64,000 bases of DNA from Blastobasis lacticolella (lineage: Eukaryota; Arthropoda; Insecta; Lepidoptera; Blastobasidae). This document shows positions 11,843 to 23,560 of the stretch, piece after piece. Position numbers and translations under genes: made by a program. The notes below the pieces were generated by a model. It saw only the letters and a list, made by a program, of their open reading frames with translations, made no database searches and was not told the DNA's origin. Location of the stretch: the NCBI GenBank assembly GCA_905147135.1, contig LR990045.1, forward strand, positions 12,996,173 through 13,060,172. Direction: 5' to 3'. The first letter of the stretch is position 1. Every line of letters begins with the position of its first letter.

Positions 11843-12689
11843 TACAATAACAATCCACGACACCACTCAAGTACATCTGAAGACAAGTTGCAACAAGACA
11901 AATGAAATACATTTTGGTCATTGAGCATTGCGAAGCTCACGCGATCGGAAGCCAACGCAGCCGTAGCCGTAGCTACAGCTACATCTTCCGAAATCTAAGT
12001 ATCGAAATGCAACGGCATTTGACCCGATAACTTGCGCCCGGCGCCCCCCTCGGGGGGGTAATGCGTTAGGGCACCACCCCCCACGCGTAGACCCCCATAG
12101 GTGAAGGGGGTCGATGCACACTTAGCTCAGATGCGACGGGACTAAGAATAGGGGTTTGTCTGCCAAATCTTGCTGTAGCTGGGTTGAGTATTGGCTGATA
12201 GGTACTGCAGGCGGTGTGTGTATATCATGTCACTATATAATCTATATTACGGCAGATTCCCGCCAACGATTCGTTAACGGTAGAAAATATGAGGTAATCA
12301 GATTTACAGCTTTAGACACTGAAGCTATTAATATCTGATTGGCTGTCAATTCTGTTTACTCGATGTCTATAAACTAATGACGACTTCTTTTTGCCAGTTC
12401 GCTAAACTTGGAATTAGACGTTATAGTTTATAAAGTGTCGGAAAATTTCTAACTGTTACATGATAATTCGTCGTTGGCCCACGATTTAGCACTATAGTAA
12501 ACTAAACATACCGAATTTATATGTAGTCTATATTAATATTCTATGGAGAAAAGATTTGATTGTTGGTCTTTTTGTTTGTTTGTACTCGTAGTAGACAAAC
12601 TCAAAACCTACATAACAGATTTTAAAAATTATTTCACTTATAGAAAGCTACATTATTAGCGAATATAGATCCCTGTTGCCGTAATATAA
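11843..12689. other. Noncoding DNA with a GC hairpin near 12044
   Basis: The only notable structure is a GC-rich block at 12030-12125 holding CGCCCCCCTCGGGGGGG, a 6-bp perfect stem. It looks like a repeat end but is not assigned to a family. The open frames at 11918-12121 and 12156-12338 are uninformative. Confidence 0.4.
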
Positions 12690-12782
12690 CCCAAGGTATT
12701 AAAGTAGGGAAGGGTAGTATAGGGGTAGAGTAAGGTAGGGTAGGGTAGAAGTTGGGCAATACGCGAACGAAGTAGCTGCGAG
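12690..12782 (+). repeat. Helitron 3'-end remnant
   Basis: GGGTAGGGTAGG repeats followed by ACGCGAACGAAG match the 3' parts of the Helitrons ending at 24846 and 53132. The terminal hairpin and CTAG are not intact here, because the hAT-like element starting at 12783 interrupts the sequence directly after the hairpin's first arm and loop. Confidence 0.55.
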
Positions 12783-13657
12783 TAGGGTTTTCGCATACCC
12801 GGCTTTTTTTGATACCCGGGTATCTGGTATTATTATTTTTAATACACGGGTATACCCGGGTAACCAGGTATTTACTTATTTTTTAAAGAAAATGTAAGTA
12901 AAGGGTGCTTTTTTAAACCTTTGATTTTCAAATTGAATAATAACAGAAAAAAAGTATTTTTTTAAACTAATGAAATGCTATTTATGTTTGAATATGATTT
13001 TGGCCAAAGGGCTGCTGCATGTTTATTCTACCTAAAGACAAAAACCATTCAACTAAAAGTGGGCTTTAGGAAAAAATTGACATCAGCAAATAATTTCACG
13101 TTGGCCATCGAGATCTGTGCGATCTAACTCCATTAGATTATTTTCGTTGGAGATATTACTACGCTAAACCAGAGATACAACATTCGGTTAGTTATTAGAT
13201 AATGCGGCCGTTTGCTACGAAATGTGTGAAAATTACACATCCAAATTGGGCGCCAGTCGCGGCGGACACATGGCCGAATTCTTATTTAAACATAAATAGC
13301 ATTTTTTTATTTCTCTAATTAAGCAAATTTCACCTAAAACTATTTTTCTTGGATAAATTCAATTTTGAAACCAATGGTTTTAAAAATCAGCTTTTATAAG
13401 AGAAAAAATAATTACCTATCATAAAATAAACGAACCACAGGTGAACGTAACTTAACTTTTAATTTGTTTTTTCTAAGTTGACATGACTTCTTGTCGGAGT
13501 AAATATGCGTTTATAAAAAATTGCTTTAAATACTTTATGGCGCATCAACGAATCTTTTTATTTTAATATAGGTACTCAGGTATGGTGCTCAGATTGTATC
13601 CGGGTATAAAATATACCCGAGTATACCCGATCCCGGGTAGAAAACCCAAGCGGCGAG
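12775..13657 (+). mobile_element. hAT-like non-autonomous element, copy 1 (with TSDs)
   Basis: The element proper spans 12783-13649 (867 bp). Termini are TAGGGTTTTC at the left and GAAAACCCAA at the right, inverted repeats with one mismatch. They are flanked by 8-bp direct repeats GCTGCGAG (12775-12782) and GCGGCGAG (13650-13657), 7 of 8 identical. Subterminal ends are packed with TACCCGGGTA palindromes. An 8-bp duplication with TAGGG termini fits the hAT superfamily. The second copy, at 51553-52424, is inverted. The interior has no transposase frame, so it is non-autonomous. Confidence 0.8.
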
Positions 13658-14215
13658 CCATCGAGTTACATATTTATTTGTCTGAAATAAATAATGCGTT
13701 AAATTGTGAATGGTCTGGTGAAATTTGTCGCAGTTCACCTTTTTTATTAGTTTATAATTTTGCGAGATATATTAAAGGCTTTGTTAAACAACGAGCGTGG
13801 CGGGGCTCAATGCTAGCGTATCGAGTCCTTAGCGAGCTTACTTACTATGAATATATATGAAAGTCGTGATACAAAACACGCCACGCTAGTGCCGACGTCG
13901 TGCCGAGCTCGGTGGGGCGTGACACGCCACGCCAGCCCTTGTCGCGAAGACAAACTACAGCGTGGCGTGGCGAAAATGGATGATGAAAATTTTTTCAATT
14001 GTGTACATTTAATTCTTTACGATTTCTGTCATTAAAATACAAAAATGACACTTTAAAAGCGCAGATTTTTGAAAGTATTGCAAACCAAATCGGGAAGCGA
14101 TGCTGGTGGGGCGCGAGCGTGGCGTGGCGTGTTGCCTACAGTGTGATGCGCCGCGCTTATGACCCGCCAGCCTCGCGTCGCGTCAGCGGTACGCTACCGC
14201 CGAGCTCGCTGTTGA
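13658..14215. repeat. GC-rich inverted-repeat region (GCGTGGCGTGGCG motifs)
   Basis: GCGTGGCGTGGCG occurs at 13960-13972 and again at 14120-14132, while its complement ACACGCCACGC occurs at 13877 and 13921. GC-rich blocks alternate with AT-rich spacers, and several short open frames on both strands result from composition. The pattern suggests a degraded terminal-inverted-repeat element, but I could not fix ends or a target-site duplication. Confidence 0.35.
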
Positions 14216-14639
14216 CAAAGCTCGCAATCTTATGGGGATATAAAATGGTTAGTGTCAGAAGATTGTGTGTACCCTACTGTGATTAAAAATAAATATGATG
14301 TTTTCGTGATTAGTATACGTTCGTAGTTGTTACGCTTTCCAGAAAATAGAGCTAATTTGTATAAGTAATAGGTGTAACACTGACCTGATTCTGAGAATTA
14401 TATCACTGACGAAAAACCGATGGAGTTAAGTTAAATTTCATTGTGATAACCGACATAGGCACAGAATTGGGGTGTTAGCAAGAATATAGCTAAAAATTGA
14501 TTATTTCGATAGATACAGATTTTGATAAAAATAAAGTTGATGTAAAAGCCAATTCGTTGTAATTAATATGACGTACGTTATTTGTGTCCGAATTTATTCC
14601 TGGGCGTAGGTAAATACCTTTATTCGGCAGGAGTGATAT
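14216..14639. other. AT-rich noncoding DNA
   Basis: Nothing recognised in this stretch. Confidence 0.6.
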
Positions 14640-15290
14640 GGTCAATTAGTTGATGCCGCTCGTATCTGCCTGGGCCAGGATTAATCCCGGGCCTACGAGC
14701 CAATCTAATTCGGATAGACGCGCCGGGCGTCCTCTGCGCCGAGCGACAAAGACAAAAAACTCAATTGTATTATTTTAGCGGGCTTTTGGCGCCGAACGCC
14801 CGAAACGAAAGAGTTCAAACACTTTTTGTTCGTTTTCCCTATCCAGGTCCAATATCATTCGCGGAAGCTTTAACGAATGCCGCTCGACAAAAGTAAGCGG
14901 ACAAATTGCTTCTAAAACAACAAAAGCCGACCGGAAAAATTCACAATCGCACCGAATCATTAATCTCAGAAACAAATGGAAATCGGCCGACATCTGCTAT
15001 ACACGGCTGGCGAAAAAAAATGGCCGCCATAGTCGACAGTTGTCACGTTATTCTCGACGGGATTAATTAGAAATGCGATTAAAAGCAAACAAAACAGGGA
15101 ATGGTGAACTTAAATTAATGAAAAATTACCACCCTCCGCGGGCACTCGTCAACTCTTTTTTTAACAGGGTCGCTCCCGCGCATTAAGCGGCTTTAATTTG
15201 AATTCGAAATTAGAATTACGCGCGCTTTATAATTATTGTTTTTTTTATTCGGCCAGCAGTTGATTTCTAATTCCAAGCGGTCTAATGACT
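14640..15290. promoter_or_regulatory. Candidate conserved regulatory stretch
   Basis: GC-rich blocks alternate with homeodomain-type cores over 650 bp. Examples are AATCATTAATCTC near 14955, GACGGGATTAATTAGAAATG near 15057, CTTAAATTAATGAAAAATTA near 15109 and TTATAATTATTG near 15227. No repeat family, long open frame with motifs, or splice pair explains it. The texture resembles insect developmental enhancers, which is inference only. Confidence 0.3.
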
Positions 15291-18200
15291 CGGCAACAAA
15301 GCACGCATAGGATTTTGCATAAATTTCTATAATGGATTAAATAGGTACCTACTTAATTTAATAACAGAGTAACTAAAAAGCTTTAGATATATACCTTTTT
15401 TAAAAGTACTAAGGTTTAGGTACACTGAAGTAGACTTACTTATCCACATTTTTAGTAATACAACATAAGTATGTATACCTACATTAAAAAATAGGTATAT
15501 TTTGCATAAGACTTGCATAAAACAACACCCAGCTTCAACACAAAACTTCCGCCCATTTCGCTCACGCGCAAAATTTTTTATCAGCCGCGCGATTTCCCGC
15601 GTAATTTTAAATTTAGCACAAAGGTGTTCTTTTGTTAGGTGGAGTGCGCACTCGACGGCCCTCGGGCGGCTCAAGGAGACCCCTGGGACACACTCCCCGC
15701 TTATTATGAGAGACAAGTGTAATGCTGCACGAAATATACCGCCGCGCTATGACTCGCGAATGATTGACGCTGTTACGGTGACGGTTAGCTTTGCTACTGT
15801 TTTATTTATCCGTGTTCTGTTTACTGTGATTCGTTATTAGTATGAAAACATATTTTTTTAATATAATTTCGCATGTAGATGCGAGAATATGTCCATATGG
15901 ACAACATTTCAGATAATAATATTGTTGTAATTAAAATAATGACGTATGTAGATACCTACCCCAATAAGATAGGTAGGCATTCGTATGCTTGCATTTTTTA
16001 TTGCCAAAAATATGTGTGTACGAACCATTTAATTGGTTGAATTGATTAATTATAACACGACGAGGAAGCTAATTCTATCGAGAGAAAGTTTAACAATTTA
16101 ATAAATAATGTATTTTATTAACAATAAAATAACATAAAAAGTGGATGCCTATTAATTTATCTACCTACCTTACTATAACCAATGAACATTTGAAAAAAAT
16201 GTCCAGTGCTCTCGAAAGCACAAAGCACGAAAATGTATCAACCGTCTGCCCCCACGGATAAGTGGCCATCTAAATACATCCCTGCCCCGAGAATCGTCAT
16301 TAAATCACGCATTATGCCATGTTTCCTTACGCATAAAACACGCATTAAAGATTCGCGCCTTTAGATCTCGTGACTATTAACACTGAGTGTTGTTTTCATA
16401 ACTATACATAAAGCATTTGCAAAGGCCCGTGTCAACGCATTAGTTTTATTCGAGTGGCTGGACGTTTGTCTCGTGGTTTATTTCGTCGTTTGCAGCCTTG
16501 CTTCCTTGTCTTAGTGTTTGCTGTTGTTCTTAAATGATATTACTTATGCTGATAACTAACTATAATGGTCCTGTTTGATGTGATGTGCAGTTTAATGCTC
16601 CAAGCGTGGCTGCGCCTGCGACTGCGCAGAGCTGCGTCGCGCGTTTTATGGCCCGCAATCGAATCTTAACGTATTCACTACTCCATAAAGGTAATACGTA
16701 CATTAAATACTTGAAATAATACTTTGCAATGTTCGGCTGGTTGCTGTATGGATGTAATGGTGGCTGGTCGGTGGTCGGAGTGCGACGTAGGCAAAAGTTC
16801 CAAGTCAAATTTTAAGACAGAAATGGTCCTATCTGTTGAATGCGTTGGCAGTTCCTGAAGAAAGTGGGTAAAATTTACTTGCCGTTGTTAAATAACTTTC
16901 TATAAGACAGTATATGAAAAGTGCACTTTACAAGATTTGTCAAATTCATGGATTTTCCCATTACTTCTGCTGTAAATCTTGCCTCTTGCCAAACATGATT
17001 GTAGGTTACGAGAAGTGCCCTACTGATGAGATTTTGTTTGGGAATTTCAAAATATTTAGGTGTGCTTCCTAATTGGCGAAGCGAGGTTGACCAAGTTCAC
17101 CTGGGGATCCGAATACGGTTTATTTATTTTTATTTTATCAAAACATTTTTTATGTGATTTACGAACGAAGTCATGGTTTACTTATTTTTGCCACAAACAA
17201 CCTCATTTCTGCCAAATTTCCAGGTTCGAAGTCAAAGGGAAGAACTCTAAACGTTTTGATGAATGGATTTATGAGAATCGAAATATGTGACATAAATGGA
17301 ATATCTTCAATCACTTGCTCCTGGCTGTATAAACTATTTTTGTAACAGGTTTGAAATTTTGTACACGTCTAGATAAGAAATAGTGTAAAAAATTTCTTTA
17401 TTAAAAAGGTGAAAAATGTCGTAACACCGGCCTGGTAAAAAGCATATGGAGCGTCTGACAGACACAGACGTCCTATAGGTAAAGGAAATATTGAGCAGGA
17501 CGCAAATACGTTATGAATCTGAAATTCGTATTTGAGTAGTTTTAGAAATAACAACTACTACTACAATACAAGTTACTAAAACAGATTTTAATATCGAGAA
17601 ATACTATCCTCAACGTGGTTTACCAGATCTGACACACCTATAAGGCCCATATTAATAAACTGTCCTCAACTGAGCACGATCTTGAGATTCTCAGAAGAAA
17701 GAAGAATTTTCCTGATGCAAATCGAATATTTCAGAACGATCTTGAGTCTTGACATTTGTATGACATGACGTCAAACTCAAGTCAAATAAAACAAAACAGC
17801 TATGAAGCTCAATGTAGCAGAAAATATACATTTAAGAAATATAGGTACCTACGTACATATTATTTAAAAAACCTACTACATATTTTATGATTAATTCCCT
17901 ACCCACAATATATTTTTATGGCTTCTAAACCCGAAAATACTATATTTAGTCTAAAAAAAGTTGGCAACCCTAGATACAGCATCTACTGTAAAGCTATTAT
18001 ATAATTTTTCATAAGACCTTTTATGTTTTAAGGCGCTCTTCCCCGAAAACTACTAAACGATTTCGAACATTCTTTTACTAATACGAAGCTAGATTCTGCC
18101 CAAAGGTTGTGGACTAAAGATAATAGATGGTGAGTTTGAAAGGAAGCGTTGGACAGGAATGAGCGAGACGAAGCTGCGTAGGCAGGTGCCTAGCAACCTG

Positions 18201-18840
18201 AAAGAAAGGTCAAGTCAAGAGTACACTAAACCTACAAGAAGAATGTATATCAAAATATTTATGTATATGGAAGAAGCTAGAGAGGTTTATTAGTACCGAA
18301 GCACGACGAACGACGTGGTCTCTGCCTACCTCTAAGAGAAAAGGCGTGACGCTATGTACCTATCACGTAAGTTTATGTACCTACTCTATATTTGCATTAT
18401 CTAATTCAGGAGAAATTCGAAACAGTGCTTTAAGATACAATTTCACTGCAAGTGCTATAACAGCTTTTTACAAGTGATATTAATCCCTTTATAGCGCATT
18501 GTGTACCTCACAGATTTATGGATGTCATATTTGAAATAAAACCATCAGCTACCATAGGTACGTTTGGTTTACGGTGTTCGTTTGTAGAATGCAAATAAGA
18601 TTAGGTCATAAACACTGTTTGCCGGGCATTACTTTGTGACAATGCGCGAAGCTGTTAGGAGTGGCCGCGAGGCGGTTCCAAGTTGCTTTGTAAATTATTT
18701 ATATTGTTCCGACACCTTTGTTTCGAGCGTATTTGCAAACTCGCGTCGTTCTGTCCGTCTGTATAGCGGCTACCGGACAGATTTTGATGCTGCTTCAGCT
18801 ACTGGCTCAATAAATGGCATTGAAAGTTTGCATTGCTATT
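15291..18840. other. Noncoding DNA, nothing firmly recognised
   Basis: The overlapping frames at 15327-15840 sit on both strands of the same GC-rich patch and share no motif with known families. The minus frame at 16560-16808 is equally uninformative. The segment around 17650-17750 (CTCAACTGAGCACGATCTTG, later AACGATCTTGAG) hints at an old inverted or duplicated element, without clear ends. Confidence 0.45.
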
Positions 18841-18895
18841 GACCCAAGTCTGCCAAATCTTGGATCATGATCAAAGTGAACCCCGGGCCCACTAT
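18841..18895 (+). repeat. SINE-A 3' fragment
   Basis: CTGCCAAATCTTGGATCATG, then ATCAAAGTGAACCCCGGGCC, matches the 3' part of the SINE at 27089-27430 (CTGCCAAATCCTGGATCATG and GGCGGACCCCGGGCC). It is strongly truncated at both ends. Confidence 0.65.
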
Positions 18896-19854
18896 AAACA
18901 AAATAAAGTTGATTTTGTTGTCGTAGACACATTCAAGTAGTTAGAACTGAGGATATAAATATCAGGGGTCAAGTTTTTAAGCGTCTCGTATAGATCGATT
19001 ACGCAAAGAAGGCGGACTGCATACTAAAGCTAATGAAATTTTGTAAACGCGATTTAGAAACCCATATCTATGTCTGTGGTTTGACAGATTTTCGTTTAAA
19101 TTATAACAATATCGTTTCAAAGTTGCACCGTATTTAATTTAATCATTGAAAATTTCAATTTTTTGATTTGTTAACATGGAAATTATGATCTAGCTTCGTT
19201 TGTATCGAGCCCGCCTTCTTTCCGTAACCAACCTCTATCAACATCTCATCACAAATCAACAGACAACACACTTGCTAATTGCCAAAAGCAAATGGTTCTA
19301 CACTACACCTGTCATTCAATAATCGAATGCAAAACAGCAATATAATTTCGGTGGTGTAGTGACAGCTCACTCATTCCGTAGCATTAAACGTGGTATACTC
19401 GTATGTTTTGTACGTAGCTATGGTTTGCGTCGGTTGGCGGGCCTGAAAACGAAAGTGTTCACAACTCATTGATGCATATGCGGCCAGTTCATTTGTTATT
19501 AATTACTCCGCGATATAATGATCCGATGATTGCCAGTATTGAGCCTTAATTGTGTACGATATATCGTGAGAGGGATACTTTTTATCAGTAAACTACTGTT
19601 CTACTCTGTTGAGCTCCTGTGTTGTTTTAAGTGTCGCAAACGGAGGTTGGGTCAGAATGAAACTAATAGAGAGGTTGACAATAGTTTTGTGAATTGCACA
19701 CAGTAAAATACATAGAGATTTAGTGTCAATATAGACTGGATAGTCCATGATTATGACAGACAAAGATGATGAGGTACTCGCATCGGTTTGTTGGTAATTA
19801 AACTTGAGACGGTTCCTTTGAATTTGATGGGGTGAACACACTAAGTGTTACTTT
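18896..19854. other. AT-rich noncoding DNA
   Basis: Nothing recognised. The minus frame at 19593-19841 has no motif. Confidence 0.55.
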
Positions 19855-19995
19855 TTCAGTTTTTTGTGTATTCCATAGAATAGGTTTGCCATGCCACCTG
19901 TGGCTGTGTGGTGTCCAGCGATTAGAATATGGCACCAAACCATTCCATTTTGACGGGTATCGTATAAGGCGACTAATGGCACAGATGCAGACAAG
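19855..19995 (+). repeat. LINE-like tail repeat (GGGTATCGTA... module)
   Basis: The block AGCGATTAGAATATGGCACC, AAACCATTCCATTTTGACGG and GTATCGTATAAGGCGACTAA is a recurrent lepidopteran retroelement module ('GTATCGTAAAAGGCGACTAAG'). A weaker relative is at 63785-63815 (GGATGTCGTAAAAGGTGTCT). The family assignment comes from general recollection and is not proven here. Confidence 0.45.
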
Positions 19996-20024
19996 ACAAG
20001 CTAGCACCTCCGTAAGGGCCCGTT

Positions 20025-20165
20025 TACACGTCGCCGCTTACAAACCGGACAGAAAACGCGTACGCGTCGTGCCCGCATAGACACCGCGTAGCAACCGGAC
20101 ATAAAACGTGTAGTCTACCCTATTAGCGCGCATACGACGCGGTGACTATGCGGGTGCTACGTGAT
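20025..20165. repeat. GC-rich imperfect inverted repeat
   Basis: CCCGCATAGACACCGCGTAG near 20070 recurs inverted near 20137 (ACGCGGTGACTATGCGGG), forming an imperfect hairpin of about 18-bp arms in a CpG-rich patch. A second pair, AACCGGACATAAAACG and AACCGGACAGAAAACGCG, is in direct orientation. It may be a foldback element; no boundaries were determined. Confidence 0.4.
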
Positions 20166-20396
20166 TATTGTGTGGTGACGATGTGGACGCTGCACATTTG
20201 TTTACTAATAACAAAAATTAGCTTTCTGTCATTGATATAGGAATCAAAATCACATAAACATTTGGGACAAATCATGCAGATATTGTGTACGTCTAAGGGC
20301 TCTAACCAGTGTAGTTGGATGCTTTCCCTGGCATAGTAGAATATAGTAACAAACAACACCTTTGACTTAGAGTGACTTAGAGTAACGTAGTCGAAC

Positions 20397-20830
20397 GAGC
20401 GCGTCGGTGCCCTAACGGTCCGACTCGTAAGCAAGCGCACCAATGACTTTTTCTGAGTTAAGTACATTAGTTGAACACTAACCAATGCTCCTACGGCGAG
20501 GGAAAACATCGTGAGAAAACCTGCACATTCATGCCACTGAATGTTTAATTTCTGAAACTTAATAATTGTTTACCATAATCTAAAATATGATGTGGCGCCA
20601 AGGGTGATTTCACTGATTCCTAAGATACAGGTTATTCCTAGTTTGGGAAGCAGGGCAACAAAAATTGTTATGTACTTATCACACCTGCCATTTCAACCTG
20701 TACCTTACTGTATTTTATATAAAGAAAAGAGAGTATTATTATTATTAAAAAAAAAATGTGTTATCATGATCCAATCAGGATCTGCTAAATCTTGGACCCT
20801 GAACCCAACATGATTATTATTATTATTTTG
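20397..20830 (+). mobile_element. SINE-A copy with internal deletion and insertion
   Basis: The 5' end GAGCGCGTCGGTG, then CCGACTCGTAAGC, matches the tRNA-like head of the SINE at 27089. The B-box segment is deleted and the sequence resumes at CACCAATGACTTTTTCTGAG. The body continues to GCCACTGAATGT (20544) and is then interrupted by a foreign insert (20545-20754). It resumes with TGATCCAATCAGGATCTGC and a shortened tail ending in (ATT)n. The copy is dead. Confidence 0.65.
20545..20754 (+). mobile_element. Poly(A)-ended retroposed insert inside SINE-A
   Basis: About 210 bp interrupt the SINE between two AATGT repeats (20540-20544 and 20755-20759). The insert ends in (ATT)n followed by an A-run, as expected of retroposed RNA. 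It is not recognised; it could be the end of a cellular mRNA 3' untranslated region or of a LINE. The open frame at 20592-20813 crosses the junction and is meaningless as a protein. Confidence 0.45.
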
Positions 20831-23160
20831 CAGTCGAACAAACAAGACTACAATAAGCTCCATGCAACGTGCAGTAACGCGTTGTTCTGCATATAGCCTC
20901 TGTAGAGCCTTATATTTGTTCGACCGTTAAAGGCAATTGTTGGAAGATATTAGAGGTTCACCAGCTAGAACTTGAGCATTAAAAACCTGCCTTTTAAGTT
21001 TGGAGATGATGGCAATGCCTTCGACCAATGTGGAGACAGTTCAAGACTAGCAGTGGACTGTTATTGACTGGTGACATAATGTGCTATCTCAATCCTGCTT
21101 CTACTCCTCTTGGAAAAAATCAAGGAAGCCTTTAAATTTGTGCGTGTGCGTAGTCGCATTCCGAAGAAAGGACCTAAGACGTGGCGTACAGTTTTTCCGC
21201 CCCCTACACCTCCAGCCTTTTCACCCCTCGAGGTAGCATAGCCACGCAACCTCGTGACGTCACACCGGGAATCCCCGAAATACGCAACAAATGCCCACGT
21301 AAACACGCGCGATCGGCCGGAACCGAAAATTGAAAGTGAGCACTGGACACCCATTGATATGCGCTGATGTATTATATATTATATTTATCTAGTGTGGGTG
21401 AAAGCGATTGCCGCTCGTTGTTGGGCGCATCGTGTTAATTGACTGTTCGTAATACGTGTGGCTGTATGGTAGCCAGTGTATACCACCATTAACGTGTATT
21501 GTCTTCGTACATTGCTGGGACAAACTCCCGAGAATTCCAATGTACATCGTTCAACTTTATGCATCTTACAGCTATCGGCTACCGATCTTTACAAAGTCGT
21601 TAGGTCATACTCTCTCGTCTTGCACTGCGTGTGTCGTGTACACCAGCTATCTGCACGAACCGCTTAGTTTGTCCTTTCTAACGAATGGTACAATACTATC
21701 TCGACTAATGTACTCCTGTCACTTCACTTACAATTACGTAAGTGAAGTAGAGTTCATAGTACAGAGTCAAATGTAATTGGTCGGAGAGGTAGAAACCTAG
21801 TCGCTTCGAAACTGCCATCTCCTAACCTGAGATCCTATCCCTAATCCGAGCTTAACTTTAACTATAGGCAATCGAGCCGTCCGTACGTGGAACTCAACAG
21901 GGCTCTACCATAAATAATAAACTGTATGGTACGCAACGTCCCCGTTCTCCCCTGCCATTGAAACCGCGACGAACGCAACTTTCTGTTGTTACAATTATTT
22001 ATTTGATACCCAAAGTTTGGTTTTTCAACACATGTTTTGTTCTACTGTGGTTGGTTTTTATTTCAGCGGTTTCCGGTAATTGCGAATGCACACGACACGT
22101 GTTAGGTATGGATTTAGATTTATTTAATTTCTCATATTACAGAATTTGGGTACATTAATACTCTTATCAGAAGAGATCGTCAGCACAAAAACATTTTAAA
22201 TCCGCGCGCGATCAGAAAGGGATGGAACGGTCGACGTTAACGAAATGATAATCAAAGGCGATCTAAAGTATTTAAGTTAGACAAGTTTTGCTAAAATCAT
22301 CAAATTGTAAACCATTACGTTTCACATGTAAATATAATTGTAGATATCCTTTTTGGAGTGTGAACTTAAAGTACAGTTACGTAGGTACATTGATAATCTG
22401 TTATATAAAGCGCTTTTTATTACGCACATTATTATTTTCTATCATTCATATTATGCATTATTCGTATTAAGTTTGTAGATGAAGTAGATGGTTCCACGAT
22501 TTTCGGATAGGTATTTATAGTACCGATATCTGTAAACTTTACTACTATTAGTACACACGCCCGGTTTCTCAAAGTCGGTTTAACTTTAAATCAAAACAAA
22601 CAGCGCTCAATCAAGACAACTTTAAAAATTAACGATCGATTTCACAACGACATTAAACTGTAACGCATAATAATAATATGAGTACAATCATAAAAATTGT
22701 TCATCCATAAACGTTTAATATTTGCATTAACCATTAACTCCTTGTACGCAATATTGAACTTTAACCTTATTCTTTTAGAGCACGTTTTCGTGTACCAGTT
22801 CACGTTTCATTAGCGACCGAATCAAAGGGTTGGCAAATCCGTGTTCTATTGTGCTACATCACGCATCGAAGATTTAATAATAAAATATAATTATGTGTGT
22901 GTTTTTGTATTTCCTTTCGGAAAGGGACTTAAGCCGTCAATTCATTCTTTTCATTATGGGTTGGTGATGTGAATGCGTAATGTTTAATTATACTGAATGT
23001 GATTTTATCATTAATCCTTCGTCATTAAGCTTAGCCGAGACTTTTTTAAATCGCGAGCATAAGTGGGAATCTATTCTCTATTCAAATATAAATAAAGACT
23101 GCTCAGGTAAGTTATACATTGCCCGTAGACCGTAGGGTCGGAAATGTCGGCAGGAACAGA
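20831..23160. other. Noncoding DNA
   Basis: No gene supported. A GC-rich patch lies at 21170-21360. A small perfect hairpin, ACTTCACTTAC (21721-21731) and GTAAGTGAAGT (21738-21748), encloses a 6-base loop. A good donor consensus, GCTCAG|GTAAGTT, at 23101-23112 has no identifiable exon upstream. The frames at 21456-21776 and 21958-22158 have no motifs. Confidence 0.45.
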
Positions 23161-23169
23161 ACGGAAAAT

Positions 23170-23560
23170 CTTTTATGGACCGAAGACGGCCTGGTGAGGG
23201 TCGCAAAAGTTACTCTGGTTACTACGAAGTCGTTACAACAAAAGCAATATTTTCTCTTCGTCTAACCACTCATCGTCGTCCTAGCGCTTATCCCGGCCTC
23301 TGCCAGGGTCCGCTTTCCTGCTCCTTCTTCTCCACTTCTCGTAAGCAGTTGGCTCTCGCATCCAACTCAGCGATGCCAATCGATCTCTTTTTTGGTCGCC
23401 CACTGATCCTTTTTCCTGATACCGGCAGATTCAGGCACCTATTTCCCACGTATCTCTTCGTCTTGCCGCTATCCACCCTCATACGACCCGCTACATTTAC
23501 CATCTTTCCGCATAAGGCAATGGTCAACACGGCAGTAGCTAAAGACTATGTACCCAGTTT
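23170..23560 (-). pseudogene. RTE-type LINE C-terminal remnant
   Basis: On the minus strand the frame at 23530-23288 reads RYVGNRCLNLPVSGKRI and SGRPKKRSIGIAELDARA, the 'GRPKKRW' C-terminal signature of RTE ORF2 proteins, then the GSGPWQRPG-like block that also starts the tails at 35401 and 41645. The plus strand shows CGGCCTCTGCCAGGGTCCGC in all three. A decayed triplet tail (CATCGTCGTC) sits at the end nearest 23265. It is 5'-truncated with no reverse-transcriptase core. Confidence 0.6.

Noticed and set aside
20592..20813. 73-codon ORF as a gene
   Set aside because: It spans the junction between a poly(A) insert and SINE sequence.
23101..23112. Exon donor GCTCAG|GTAAGTT
   Set aside because: The upstream sequence is AT-rich with stops in all frames and no acceptor; GTAAGT matches are frequent by chance here.
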